Below, one piece after another: positions 47,381-56,560 of a stretch of DNA of 64,000 bases. Position 1 is the stretch's first letter. Every line of letters begins with the position of its first letter. The notes under the pieces were generated by a model. That model was not told the origin of the DNA and made no database searches. It saw only the letters and a program-made list of their open reading frames with translations. The stretch comes from Clostridia bacterium (GTDB lineage Bacteria; Bacillota; Clostridia; TANB77; CAG-508), in assembly GCA_900759015.1 (NCBI GenBank), contig CAAEUE010000005.1, positions 98,047 to 162,046 on the forward strand. Reading direction: 5' to 3'. The position numbers and the translations under genes are program-made.

Positions 47381-47761
47381 ATGAAAAGAATTGTATTATG
47401 TGGAAGTAGAACTTTTAAAGATTATATTATACAGATAGGATACAAATTAAAAGAAGAAGGATATGAAGTTGTAATTCCTAAAGAATTTTTTGTACCAATG
47501 CCTAAAAGAGAACATTCAATGTTGCATTTTTCAGAGATACAAAATGAAAGAACAGATTATGTTTTAGTAATAAATGAAGAGAAAAATGGAAAACCAAATT
47601 ATGTAGGTGCAAATAGTTTCGCAGAAATAGCAATGGGATTTTATTTTGGAAAAACAGTGTTTTTAAAAAATGATATATATGAGCCTTTTGCAGATGAATT
47701 AGTTGGGTGGGGAGTAATACCACTTAAAGGCAATTTAGATGCAATTAGAGAATACAAGTAG
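47381..47761 (+). CDS. small nucleoside 2-deoxyribosyltransferase-like protein
   Basis: 126-residue protein with an N-terminal IVLCGSRTFKDYI loop, an EIQNERTDYVLVINEEKNG segment and GANSFAEIAMGFYFGKTVF, the layout of the nucleoside 2-deoxyribosyltransferase / DUF4406-type superfamily with its SAE-like active region. It could act on a nucleotide or be a non-catalytic sensor; the sequence does not decide. It lies 14 bases after lepA and 11 before the next gene. It is only distantly similar to the protein at 15640. Confidence 0.6.
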   Translation: MKRIVLCGSRTFKDYIIQIGYKLKEEGYEVVIPKEFFVPMPKREHSMLHFSEIQNERTDYVLVINEEKNGKPNYVGANSFAEIAMGFYFGKTVFLKNDIYEPFADELVGWGVIPLKGNLDAIREYK

Positions 47762-47772
47762 TAGGTAGTAAT

Positions 47773-48432
47773 ATGGAAATAACCAAAAAAGAATTTGTAA
47801 ATATAAATAATAAATTTGATGAGTATAGAATAAAAGAAGAAAAAGCTTTCGAATATATAGAAGGAAAAGAGAAAATAATTGTATCTGCCCCACATAGTGT
47901 TAGGCAAATCAGAAATGGAAATATAAAAGGCAAAGATTCATGTACAGGGACAATAGCAATTTTGCTACAGCGACAATTAAATTGCTATTGTTTATATAAA
48001 ACAAAAAATTGTAATGATGATGCAAATTACGATATAGAAAATAATCCGTATAAAGATAAAATAATAGATTTAGTAGAAAAAAATAATATAAATTATTTAT
48101 TAGATATTCATGGTGCAAAAGATGGACAAGGATTTGATATAGATGTTGGAACAGCAAATTTAAGTAATTTGAATGGAAAAAATACATATCTAAAAGATTT
48201 TATAAAAATAGGAGAAAAATACAATTTAAATATTACTATAGATAAAGTTTTTAAAGCAGATACTTTGCATACTGTAGCCAATACAATTGCTAGAAAAACA
48301 AAAATACCATGTATGCAAATAGAAATTGCAAAAAAATATAGAGATATTGAACAATTTAATAATATTAAAGTAATGTTAAATTTTCTTGAAGAGTATTTAA
48401 GAAATATTTTAGTAGGAGGACAAAATGAGTGA
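47773..48432 (+). CDS. N-formylglutamate amidohydrolase-like protein
   Basis: 219-residue zinc-hydrolase-like protein. Motifs fit the N-formylglutamate amidohydrolase superfamily: VSAPHSVRQIRNG (first metal His), TIAILLQ, NYLLDIHGAKDG (second metal pair) and a late MQIEIAKKYR with Glu. It is shorter than HutG-type enzymes and no histidine-degradation genes are near, so its substrate may be another N-acyl amino acid or peptide. It overlaps rlmB by 8 bases. Confidence 0.65.
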   Translation: MEITKKEFVNINNKFDEYRIKEEKAFEYIEGKEKIIVSAPHSVRQIRNGNIKGKDSCTGTIAILLQRQLNCYCLYKTKNCNDDANYDIENNPYKDKIIDLVEKNNINYLLDIHGAKDGQGFDIDVGTANLSNLNGKNTYLKDFIKIGEKYNLNITIDKVFKADTLHTVANTIARKTKIPCMQIEIAKKYRDIEQFNNIKVMLNFLEEYLRNILVGGQNE

Positions 48433-49177
48433 AAAAGAATATGAAGACCAAGTAGAAGGAAGAAATAGTGTATTAGAATTGCTAGAATCTGGAAAAGATA
48501 TAAATAAGATATTTATACAAATAGGAGAGAAACATGGTTCAATTAATAAAATTATTTCAAAGGCTAAAGAAAATAAAATAGTTATAGTACAAGCCGAAAA
48601 ATCTAAATTAGATAAGATGAGTCAAACTAATAATCATCAAGGTGTTATAGCAATAGTTCCTCCTTTCGAATATAGCTCGGTAGAAGACATATTAGAGGAA
48701 GCCAGAGAAAGAAATGAACAGCCATTTATTTTAATATTAGATGGGATAGAAGATCCACACAATTTAGGTTCAATAATTAGAACAGCAGAAACAGCTGGAG
48801 TGCATGGAATAATAATTCCCAAAAGAAGGGCTGCTGCAGTAAATAGTACTGTTAATAAAGTGTCTGCAGGTGCTGTACAATATATGAAAATAGCAAGAGT
48901 AAATAATATAAACGAAACAATAAAGTATTTAAAAAGTAATGATATATGGATTTGTGGAACAGATATGAATACAAACAAATATTATTATGAAGAAAATTAT
49001 AACATTCCAATAGCTTTTGTAATAGGAAGCGAAGGGTTTGGAATAAGCAGATTAGTAAAAGAAAATTGTGATTTTTTAGTTAAGATTCCAATGAGTGGAA
49101 AAATAAGCTCATTAAATGCTTCTGTATCAGCAGGAATTGTAGTGTATGAAGCAGTTAAACAAAGAAAAGGTAAATAA
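48425..49177 (+). CDS. rlmB: 23S rRNA (guanosine-2'-O-)-methyltransferase RlmB
   Basis: 250-residue SpoU/TrmH-family methyltransferase with the trefoil-knot SAM site. An N-terminal EGRNSVLELLESG domain is followed by motif 1 LDGIEDPHNLGSIIRTAE, motif 2 VIGSEGFGISRL and motif 3 IPMSGKISSLNASVSAGI. It probably methylates G2251 in the peptidyl-transferase P loop, though a TrmH-type tRNA target cannot be excluded. GTAGGAGG precedes the start, which overlaps the previous stop. Confidence 0.88.
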   Translation: MSEKEYEDQVEGRNSVLELLESGKDINKIFIQIGEKHGSINKIISKAKENKIVIVQAEKSKLDKMSQTNNHQGVIAIVPPFEYSSVEDILEEARERNEQPFILILDGIEDPHNLGSIIRTAETAGVHGIIIPKRRAAAVNSTVNKVSAGAVQYMKIARVNNINETIKYLKSNDIWICGTDMNTNKYYYEENYNIPIAFVIGSEGFGISRLVKENCDFLVKIPMSGKISSLNASVSAGIVVYEAVKQRKGK

Positions 49178-49203
49178 AATACTAAAGATGGGAGGAAAAA
49201 GAT

Positions 49204-50970
49204 ATGATGGGGAGAAAGAAAAGAATTTTGATTATAGTGCTTTCTATCATAACAGTTTTAATTTTAATAATAGGAGGAGTTTTAATATATTTAAATATTG
49301 CGACAGATGTATTTAAGAACCCGGATGAGCTATTCTATAAATACTTATATCAAAATGGTTCTATAGCAAATGTTTTTGATACTAATTTACTAGATAGATA
49401 TTATCAAAGAATTGATAATAATCCATATAATGGAAGTGGAGAATTAACAATAAAAACAGGAAATTCAGATGGTTCACAAAGTGATACAGAACAATTTGAC
49501 AATTTTATAAATAATGTAAAACTTTCATATACAACTAAAAGTAATTTGCCAGAGAAAAAGCAAGAAACAGAAGCTACTGTAGCCTATAATGATCAAGATC
49601 AATTTAAGTTTAGTATTGTACAAGACAATAATAGTTATGGTATAAAATCTGATGAAGTTGTATATAAATATTTATCTCTAAAAAATGAAAGATTAAGAGA
49701 AGTATATGAAAAATTGGGTGTTGAGAATACAGAAAGAATGCCTAATCAATTTAATAGAATAGATTATAATATTTATAAAAATATGAGTGCAGAGGATAAG
49801 TCTAGAATATTATCAACATATCAAAATGTTTTAAATAAAAATATTTTAAGTAATCATTATACTAAACAATCTGATGTAAGTTTAAATATAAATGGGCAAA
49901 ATGTTGTAGCAAATGCATATACTTTGACATTAACAGAAGAAGAATTTTCATCACTAAAAATAAGGTTGTTAGAAACATTAATGTCTGATGAATTAACTTT
50001 AAAATATATAGTACAATTTTTGCAATTAGATGCTTCATATTCAGTTAATATTAAACAAATGATACAAGAAAAAATAGATGAATTAAAAAGAGAGCAAGTT
50101 GATGCAAATAATGTTATTAGAATTACAGTTTATGAAAGTGATATGCAACTTCTTACGACAACTATAGAAACATCTGAATATAATTATGCAATAAATAATA
50201 ATGTTTCAGAAACCAACCAAAAAGTAACTATATTTAAACAATCAAAAGATGGAAATAATGTTAACACAACAATTACCATCGAAAGGAATTCAACAACCAA
50301 TAATAACTCATTAAAAATAGAGGCAATATCAAAAGCGGGAGAAACTACAACAGATAGAAATGCTATTACTATAGATTTGAAAGGTAATGTAGATACAGAA
50401 AATTTGGAATTGAATATTAAATTAGAGAATCTTATAGGAAATAAATCAAATGAAATAAATTATAGTGGTAAAAAAGAATTTACTAATGATATAGAAATTG
50501 AAGGATTAAATTCTGAAAATTCTGTTGTTTTAAATGATATGACTGTAGAAGATATAAATAGTTTATATAACTCAGTAATAGATAGAATTAAATACTTATA
50601 TAATGAAAAGGTAAAAAATATGGGCTTTGATCCTGAAACTATAAATTATCAAGGAACTTTAAAATGGAGTAGAATAGTTGATGCTTTTGATGAAGACGAA
50701 TTTAGATCTCAAGTACAAAGAGCACTAAACTTGGCAAAAGATGATATGCAAAATAAAGAAGAATATAGAACATTAGTAGAGCAAGCTGCTGGTGATGAAA
50801 ATAGAATAAAACAAATAAAAGGTATTGTAACAGTGGAAAGATTAAGAGAAACAGGATTAGATGCGACATTAAATGAAGAGGATAATTCTATTTTAATTAA
50901 AACTAATAGTGAATCTGCACATAAATATGAAATAGATTATGAAAACTTTAAAATCTCAAAAATACAGTAA
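49204..50970 (+). CDS. large membrane-anchored protein of unknown function
   Basis: 588-residue protein with a single N-terminal membrane helix (about 6-31) after a basic start, then a long extracytoplasmic region rich in Asn, Asp, Thr and Ser. Repeated beta-strand-like segments (SGELTIKTGN, VKLSYTTKSN, LEIEAISK, IDLKGNVDTENLELN) suggest a beta-rich binding or lipoprotein-like domain followed by helices from about 445. I recognise no family. GGGAGG lies before the ATG. It is last in the lepA-rlmB run. rpmF follows with its own promoter. Confidence 0.75.
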   Translation: MMGRKKRILIIVLSIITVLILIIGGVLIYLNIATDVFKNPDELFYKYLYQNGSIANVFDTNLLDRYYQRIDNNPYNGSGELTIKTGNSDGSQSDTEQFDNFINNVKLSYTTKSNLPEKKQETEATVAYNDQDQFKFSIVQDNNSYGIKSDEVVYKYLSLKNERLREVYEKLGVENTERMPNQFNRIDYNIYKNMSAEDKSRILSTYQNVLNKNILSNHYTKQSDVSLNINGQNVVANAYTLTLTEEEFSSLKIRLLETLMSDELTLKYIVQFLQLDASYSVNIKQMIQEKIDELKREQVDANNVIRITVYESDMQLLTTTIETSEYNYAINNNVSETNQKVTIFKQSKDGNNVNTTITIERNSTTNNNSLKIEAISKAGETTTDRNAITIDLKGNVDTENLELNIKLENLIGNKSNEINYSGKKEFTNDIEIEGLNSENSVVLNDMTVEDINSLYNSVIDRIKYLYNEKVKNMGFDPETINYQGTLKWSRIVDAFDEDEFRSQVQRALNLAKDDMQNKEEYRTLVEQAAGDENRIKQIKGIVTVERLRETGLDATLNEEDNSILIKTNSESAHKYEIDYENFKISKIQ

Positions 50971-50978
50971 TTTAACTA

Positions 50979-51007
50979 TTGACAAAAATCAAAAATGCTA
51001 GTATACT
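50979..51007 (+). promoter_or_regulatory. promoter of rpmF
   Basis: TTGACA, 17-base spacer, TATACT, 71 bases before the rpmF start. Confidence 0.8.
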
Positions 51008-51078
51008 TATACAGTAACTGAATTTATGCGAAAAATTAAATAGATATATAAATATCTTAAGTCAAAGGAGGGAGAAAA

Positions 51079-51273
51079 ATGGCACAACCAAAAAGAAGAT
51101 GGTCAAAACAAAGAACACATAAAAGAAGATCAACTTGGAAATTAGAAACTCCAAAATTTGCAACATGTGCACATTGCCATGAACCTGTAATGCCACACAG
51201 AGTTTGCCCAACATGTGGATATTATAATGGAGAAGAAGTTGTAGTTAAGGAAACAAATACAGCAAATAACTAA
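51079..51273 (+). CDS. rpmF: 50S ribosomal protein L32
   Basis: 64-residue ribosomal protein, starting MAQPKRRWSKQRTHKRRS with a C-terminal zinc ribbon of two Cys-x2-Cys pairs (CAHC and CPTC). It is the zinc-binding (C+) form. AAAGGAGGG precedes the ATG. It is monocistronic with its own promoter and terminator; in many Firmicutes it is near plsX or a DUF177 gene, which is not the case here. Confidence 0.96.
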   Translation: MAQPKRRWSKQRTHKRRSTWKLETPKFATCAHCHEPVMPHRVCPTCGYYNGEEVVVKETNTANN

Positions 51274-51291
51274 AATATAAAATTATAAAAG

Positions 51292-51333
51292 AAGACTAAA
51301 ATATTAAGTACTTAATATTTTAGTCTTTTTTTA
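51292..51333 (+). terminator. terminator of rpmF
   Basis: Perfect 18-bp palindromic stem (51292-51309 with 51310-51327) followed by a T run. Confidence 0.9.
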
Positions 51334-51402
51334 CTTTAAAATGTTTAAGTTTCAATATAGTTTTTTAAAATAAATATCTGTAAAATGCTAATTTTTTACA
51401 TA

Positions 51403-51431
51403 TTGACTTGAAAAGTTAAATAGTATAAAAT
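51403..51431 (+). promoter_or_regulatory. promoter of der
   Basis: TTGACT, 17-base spacer, TAAAAT, about 20 bases before the der start. Confidence 0.65.
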
Positions 51432-51451
51432 GGGGACGAGAGGTGAAATTG

Positions 51452-52786
51452 ATGGCAAAACCAATAGTTGCAATAATAGGAAAACCAAATGTTGGAAAAT
51501 CAACATTTTTTAATTATATAGTAGGAAAAAGAATATCAATTGTAGAAGATACTCCAGGAGTAACAAGAGATAGAGTATATGGCGAGGCAAATTGGAGAGG
51601 AAGAGAGTTTACTTTAATAGATACAGGAGGAATTGAGCCAGAATCAAATGACGAAATTTTAGTTCAAATGAGAACACAGGCCAATATTGCTATAGATATA
51701 GCTGATGTAATAATTTTTATGACAGATATAAAACAAGGAGTAACAGCAGCAGATGAAGATATAGCTATAATGTTAAAAAAAGCTAGAAAGCCAGTAGTTT
51801 TAGTTTGTAACAAATCTGATTCTTTTGGAAAAGTAGAAGATGAAATATATGAATTTTACAATCTAGGATTAGGAGATCCATATGCAATTTCTGCAACTAA
51901 TGCAAAGGGATTAGGAGATGTGTTAGATGCTGTATATGAGGATTTTCCAGAAGAAAAAGAAGAGGAAGATATAGGAACAGAAATAAAAGTTGCAGTAATA
52001 GGAAAACCAAATGTTGGAAAATCATCACTTATAAACAAAATATTAGGTGAGAATAGAGTAATTGTAAGTAATATTGCTGGAACGACAAGAGATGCTGTAG
52101 ACTCTTATTTTGAAAATGAATACGGAAAATACATATTCATAGATACAGCTGGAATTAGAAGAAAATCTAAGGTTAATGAAAATATAGAAAGATATAGTGT
52201 AATGCGTTCAAAACTTGCAATAGAAAGATCTGATGTTTGTCTAATATTAATAGATGCAACAGAGGGGGTTACAGATCAAGATGCAAAAATTGCAGGAGAG
52301 GCTCATGAAGCTGGTAAAGGTGTAATAATTGTAGTAAATAAATGGGATGCATTAGAAAAAGAAAATGGTACATTAGAAAGATATAAGAAGGAAGTATATG
52401 AAAAGCTATCATATTTATCTTATGCTCCAATATTATTCATTTCTGCTAAAACTGGTCAAAGAATAAACAAATTGTTTGAAATGATTAATGTTGTTGCAAA
52501 TCAAAATGCAATAAGAATACCAACTGCTACACTAAATCAAATAATAAATGAAGCAGTTGCAGTAAGGCAACCACCTACAGATAGAGGTCGTAGATTAAAA
52601 ATATTATATGCTACACAAGCTTCTACAAAACCGCCAACATTTGTAATCTTTGTAAATGTGAAAAATTTATTCCATTTTTCATATCAAAGATATTTAATGA
52701 ATCAAATAAGAAATGAATTTGGATTAATAGGTACGCCTATAAGAATAATTGTACGAGAAAAAGGTAATACAATAGAAACAAAATAG
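51452..52786 (+). CDS. der: ribosome biogenesis GTPase Der (EngA)
   Basis: 444-residue double GTPase needed for 50S subunit assembly. Two G domains each carry GKPNVGKS (first near residue 10, second near 183), DTPGVTRDR, DTGG and NKSD, then TTRD, DTAG and NKWD, and a C-terminal KH-like domain ends in PIRIIVREKGN. I start at ATG 51452 behind GAGAGGTG; a GTG three codons earlier is the alternative. It precedes plsY by 12 bases. The order der-plsY-gpsA is conserved in Firmicutes. Confidence 0.96.
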   Translation: MAKPIVAIIGKPNVGKSTFFNYIVGKRISIVEDTPGVTRDRVYGEANWRGREFTLIDTGGIEPESNDEILVQMRTQANIAIDIADVIIFMTDIKQGVTAADEDIAIMLKKARKPVVLVCNKSDSFGKVEDEIYEFYNLGLGDPYAISATNAKGLGDVLDAVYEDFPEEKEEEDIGTEIKVAVIGKPNVGKSSLINKILGENRVIVSNIAGTTRDAVDSYFENEYGKYIFIDTAGIRRKSKVNENIERYSVMRSKLAIERSDVCLILIDATEGVTDQDAKIAGEAHEAGKGVIIVVNKWDALEKENGTLERYKKEVYEKLSYLSYAPILFISAKTGQRINKLFEMINVVANQNAIRIPTATLNQIINEAVAVRQPPTDRGRRLKILYATQASTKPPTFVIFVNVKNLFHFSYQRYLMNQIRNEFGLIGTPIRIIVREKGNTIETK

Positions 52787-52798
52787 GAGGGAAAGTAT

Positions 52799-53437
52799 AT
52801 GGAATATATAATAATTGCTATAATAGCTTATCTAATAGGAAGTATTAATTTTTCAATTTTAATTAGTAAGAAAAAGGCTGGCTACGATATTAGACAAAAA
52901 GGTAGCGGTAATGCTGGAACTACTAATATGTTAAGAAACTTAGGAAAGAAATATGCAGCAATAACATTAATTTGTGATGTATTAAAAGGTGTTGTTGCAA
53001 TTGGAATAGCCATAATTGTAGGAAATATTTTAGGGGATACAAATAAAGCGCTATTAGTTCAAATAGCTGGAGTTGCTGTCGTTATAGGTCATACATTCCC
53101 AATATTCTTCGGATTTAAAGGAGGAAAAGGTGTTGCAACATCACTTGGAATTTTACTAATGACAAACTGGCAACTTGGCTTAATTTGTTTAGTATTTGCA
53201 TTAGTACTAATGGCTTTAACAAGAGTTGTTTCTATGGGATCTATTGCAGCAGCAATATTATATCCTGTTTTAACATTATTTGTTGGAGGAGGCCATTATA
53301 TTGTAGAAAGTAGTGGTTTAGGAAATGGATATTTCATATATAGTGTAATACTTGCTGTAATAGTAATATTCAATCATAGAGAAAATATTAAGAGAATTTT
53401 AAGTGGAACAGAAAATAAAATCAGTTTTAATAAATAG
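52799..53437 (+). CDS. plsY: glycerol-3-phosphate acyltransferase PlsY
   Basis: 212-residue polytopic membrane enzyme that moves an acyl group from acyl-phosphate to glycerol 3-phosphate, the first step of phospholipid synthesis. Hallmarks are the N-terminal YLIGSINFSIL, the motif GSGNAGTTNMLRN, GHTFPIFFGFKGGKGVATSLG and NHRENIKRI at the end. AGGAGGG precedes the ATG. Between der and gpsA, whose product supplies its substrate. Confidence 0.95.
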   Translation: MEYIIIAIIAYLIGSINFSILISKKKAGYDIRQKGSGNAGTTNMLRNLGKKYAAITLICDVLKGVVAIGIAIIVGNILGDTNKALLVQIAGVAVVIGHTFPIFFGFKGGKGVATSLGILLMTNWQLGLICLVFALVLMALTRVVSMGSIAAAILYPVLTLFVGGGHYIVESSGLGNGYFIYSVILAVIVIFNHRENIKRILSGTENKISFNK

Positions 53438-53448
53438 GAGTGAAACAA

Positions 53449-54432
53449 ATGAAGAAAATTACAATAATAGGAAGTGGAAGCTGGGGAGTAGCTTTAGCAA
53501 TTCATTTAGCTAAATTAGGGCATGAAATAAAGATATGGTCTTTTTCTAAAGAAGAAGCAGATTTAATAAACAATGAGAGAAAATGCAAATTTTTGCCAAA
53601 AGTTACATTGCCAGAAGGAATTACATGTTGTTTAGACTATAAAGAAGCCATAGAAGGTTCTGAAATAATATTACATGTTACGCCTTCTAAATTTACTCGT
53701 AGTACAGTAAGTGAATATAAAAAATATGTAACAAATCAACCAATAATTATTTGCTCAAAAGGTTTTGAAAGAGAAACTTTATTACCATTAGATGAAGTAA
53801 TAAAACAAGAAATGCCAGAGGCTAAAATTGGTGTGTTGTCAGGACCAAGTCATGCGGAAGAAGTATCTATTGGAATACCAACAGTAATGGTTATAGCATC
53901 TGATGATGATAATATTTTATTCGATATTCAAAATACATTTATGAGTCCGGAATTTAGAATTTATACATCACATGATGTTAGAGGTGTAGAAATAGGAGGA
54001 GCTTTTAAGAATATTATAGCTTTTTGTGCAGGTGTTGCAGCAGGAATTCATTTAGGAGATAATTCTTTTGCAGCACTTATAACTAGAGGATTAGGAGAGA
54101 TTACAAGATTAGGTGTTGCTTTAGGTGGAAAAAAAGACACTTTATATGGCTTAAGTGGTTTGGGAGATTTAATAGTAACTTGTTTAAGTGAGCATAGCAG
54201 AAATAGAAAAGCTGGAAAATTAATAGGAGAAGGAAAAACAATAGAAGAAGCAAGAAAAGAAGTTGGAATGGTAATAGAAAGTATTGACAATATAGAAGCA
54301 GCATATGAACTTGCTAAAATTCATAATGTAGAAATGCCAATTGTAGAGGGAGTATATGATATCTTGTACAACAATTTAGATCCAAAAGAAGCTGTTACAA
54401 TGCTTATGACTCGCGATAAAAAATTTGAGTAA
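53449..54432 (+). CDS. gpsA: glycerol-3-phosphate dehydrogenase (NAD(P)+)
   Basis: 327-residue dehydrogenase reducing dihydroxyacetone phosphate to sn-glycerol 3-phosphate for lipid synthesis. The Rossmann start ITIIGSGSWGVALA, then CSKGFE, VLSGPSHAEEV, the catalytic-Lys region EIGGAFKNIIAF and GLGEITRLGVALGG, with SGLGDLIVTC. The ATG at 53449 follows TAGGAGTG; a GTG at 53440 is in frame but lies on that site. It overlaps the frame of, and precedes by 13 bases, the zinc-ribbon gene. Confidence 0.95.
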   Translation: MKKITIIGSGSWGVALAIHLAKLGHEIKIWSFSKEEADLINNERKCKFLPKVTLPEGITCCLDYKEAIEGSEIILHVTPSKFTRSTVSEYKKYVTNQPIIICSKGFERETLLPLDEVIKQEMPEAKIGVLSGPSHAEEVSIGIPTVMVIASDDDNILFDIQNTFMSPEFRIYTSHDVRGVEIGGAFKNIIAFCAGVAAGIHLGDNSFAALITRGLGEITRLGVALGGKKDTLYGLSGLGDLIVTCLSEHSRNRKAGKLIGEGKTIEEARKEVGMVIESIDNIEAAYELAKIHNVEMPIVEGVYDILYNNLDPKEAVTMLMTRDKKFE

Positions 54433-54445
54433 AGGAGAATTAATT

Positions 54446-54811
54446 ATGGACTTTTTTGATAAATTAAGTAAAAAAGCATCAGAAACATATAAAGTTACAG
54501 CAGAAAAGACAACAAAGATAGCTAAAGAAACTAAATTAAAATTAGAAATAAATAATTATAAATCTAACATGGAAGATCTATACAAAATAATTGGTAAAAA
54601 AATATACCAAAAATATGCAGCTCAAGAAGAAATGCAACTAGAAGATATTCAAGATGAATTAAATAAATTAGATACTATTAGTGAAGAAATAGATATAGCT
54701 AATAAAAAAATAATGAGTTTAAAAGATAAAATTAAATGTCAAAATTGCAACTATGAAATGAGTGAAGAATGTGAATATTGCCCAAAATGCGGAACAAAAA
54801 TAAAACAATAG
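54446..54811 (+). CDS. zinc-ribbon protein of unknown function
   Basis: 121-residue protein: a charged, probably coiled-coil N-terminal part (about 1-95) rich in Lys/Glu/Thr, ending in a zinc ribbon with Cys-x2-Cys pairs (CQNC and CPKC, with an extra Cys between). It resembles small clostridial zinc-ribbon proteins of unknown role. AAAGGAG lies 9 bases before ATG 54446. It sits between gpsA and dtd in the same direction. Confidence 0.7.
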   Translation: MDFFDKLSKKASETYKVTAEKTTKIAKETKLKLEINNYKSNMEDLYKIIGKKIYQKYAAQEEMQLEDIQDELNKLDTISEEIDIANKKIMSLKDKIKCQNCNYEMSEECEYCPKCGTKIKQ

Positions 54812-54825
54812 GTAGGAGTTATAAT

Positions 54826-55266
54826 ATGAAATTAGTAATACAAAAAGTTAAAAAAGCAAAAGTTGAAGTTGAGAATAAAATTGTGGGGCAAATAGAAAAA
54901 GGTTATATGGTATTATTAGGTGTAAAAAAGGGTGATACCAAAGAAAATGCAGATTATTTATCAAGAAAACTTTGTAATTTAAGAATATTTGAAGATGAAA
55001 ATGGAAAAATGAATTTATCAATTAAAGATGTAAATGGTGAATTATTAATTATATCACAATTCACTTTATATGGTAATACTAAAGATGGAAATAGACCAAG
55101 TTTTATAGAAGCAGAAGAACCTGAAAAAGCAAATGAATTATATGAATACTTTATGGAAAAATGTAAGATAAATGGAATAAAAAAAGTAGAAAAGGGAATA
55201 TTTGGTGCACACATGGAAGTTTCTTTAATAAATGATGGACCAAACACAATAATAATGGAAAAATAA
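54826..55266 (+). CDS. dtd: D-aminoacyl-tRNA deacylase
   Basis: 146-residue enzyme removing D-amino acids (and Gly from tRNA-Ala) from mischarged tRNA. Family motifs [16 protein letters not shown] at the start, [19 protein letters not shown] with the catalytic Thr and the C-terminal NDGPNT (the Gly-cisPro motif is usually NxGP). The start at 54826 follows TAGGAG; the longer frame overlaps the previous gene. Its stop directly abuts the stop of the convergent gene on the other strand. Confidence 0.93.
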   Translation: MKLVIQKVKKAKVEVENKIVGQIEKGYMVLLGVKKGDTKENADYLSRKLCNLRIFEDENGKMNLSIKDVNGELLIISQFTLYGNTKDGNRPSFIEAEEPEKANELYEYFMEKCKINGIKKVEKGIFGAHMEVSLINDGPNTIIMEK

Positions 55267-55548
55267 TTAATATGGAAAACGCTCAAACATATATTTTATA
55301 ATCAAATCAGCATTATAATCAGTAATATTTATTAAAATACCAGGATCAAGAGAAATCCACATACCAATTTTATATTTATAATTATTATCAATAAAACTAC
55401 CAATCATATCAACAATCTCTATGGGATTGTTGTATTTTTTTGTCCAATAAAGATTATCTTCTAAATATATAGGTTCATCAAAAAAACTTTCTAAAAAGTT
55501 TTTAATTTCACCAGTTTTTGTACTATATAAATTTACACTTGCCAACAT
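55267..55548 (-). CDS. small unknown protein
   Basis: 93-residue soluble protein that I do not recognise. It starts MLASVNLYSTKTGEI behind GAAGGAG, contains ENLYW-like aromatic patches (DNLYWTKKYNNPIEIVDMIG, WISLDPGILINIT) and ends RFPY. Conserved-looking, mixed alpha/beta. Single gene on the minus strand inserted among plus-strand genes, convergent with dtd with no base between the stops. Confidence 0.65.
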   Translation of the reverse strand: MLASVNLYSTKTGEIKNFLESFFDEPIYLEDNLYWTKKYNNPIEIVDMIGSFIDNNYKYKIGMWISLDPGILINITDYNADLIIKYMFERFPY

Positions 55549-55653
55549 AAAAAACTCCTTCAAAAATATTATTTGTATAAAAAATATAATTATACATTGT
55601 ATATAAAATGAATTTTTGGAAATAATATGAAAAAAGTTAAATGTGGAGGAACT

Positions 55654-56490
55654 ATGTTAAAGAAACTATTAAAAAGTTTAAGTTTAATTTTTGGCATATT
55701 TGTAATTATAGTATCACTTTCAGGTTGTTCAAAACAAAAAACAGATGAAGAACAGCTTAAAGATAAAAATATGTCAGAAATTGAGTATTTAGATAATTAT
55801 ATAATACTAATGTTAAACAGTATTAATAATATAGATTTAAAACAATATGATGCTAAAATAGAAAAAACAGAAAATTTAAATGAGATATTACAGGAACATG
55901 AAGAAAGTTCTAGTGAAGATACAGGTAATAATGTTATACAATATACAATGATTCCAAATATGATTTTAAATGCTGATAAGACAATTAATTGGGAAAATCT
56001 GAAATTAGAAATAGAAAATTTAAATAATATTTGGCCTTCAATAATAGTAGATTTATATAAGGCTAATATAGAAAATAATAAATTAACAGAATTTAGTGAT
56101 TTGCTAAATGTTTGTATTGGATATGTTAAAGATGAAAATAGAACAGAAACATTAAATACTCTTTCAAAACTATATGAATATATACCAATTTATTTAGAAA
56201 AAATTGTAAATGACGAGCAGAAGTTAGCTTTGGCTAAAACAAAAGTAGAAATAATAAAAGCATATGTAAATATAGATATAGCGAATTGGGAAGGCTTAAA
56301 TAATAACTTGGATAATGCTATAAAAAATTTTGAACCAGTTGTAAATAATACAAATGAATCTGAAAAGGAATATAATATAAGAAAGTCTTATGTATTATTA
56401 CAGGAATTTAAAAATGCAGTTGATACGAATGATAAAGATTTATTGTTTATTAAATATAAAAATCTAATGGAGGAGTTAATAATCTTATAA
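55654..56490 (+). CDS. lipoprotein of unknown function
   Basis: 278-residue lipoprotein. A signal sequence with the lipobox LSGC (Cys near 27) is followed by a helical, Asn/Glu/Leu-rich domain with several heptad-like segments (NIDLKQYDAKIEKTEN, LENLNNIWPSIIVDLYKANIEN). The pattern suggests an all-helical surface domain. No family is recognised. GGAGG lies before ATG 55654; the longer frame start at 55627 lacks one. It precedes the HD hydrolase gene in the same direction. Confidence 0.7.
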   Translation: MLKKLLKSLSLIFGIFVIIVSLSGCSKQKTDEEQLKDKNMSEIEYLDNYIILMLNSINNIDLKQYDAKIEKTENLNEILQEHEESSSEDTGNNVIQYTMIPNMILNADKTINWENLKLEIENLNNIWPSIIVDLYKANIENNKLTEFSDLLNVCIGYVKDENRTETLNTLSKLYEYIPIYLEKIVNDEQKLALAKTKVEIIKAYVNIDIANWEGLNNNLDNAIKNFEPVVNNTNESEKEYNIRKSYVLLQEFKNAVDTNDKDLLFIKYKNLMEELIIL

Positions 56491-56514
56491 ATTACTTTAT
56501 TTCTTAAAAATATA

Positions 56515-56523
56515 TGATATAAT
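56515..56523 (+). promoter_or_regulatory. extended -10 promoter of HD hydrolase gene
   Basis: TG-A-TATAAT, 37 bases before the start. The -35 is weak. Confidence 0.45.
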
Positions 56524-56560
56524 AAGCAAGGCAGAAAATTAATAAAAAAGGATGTTAAAT

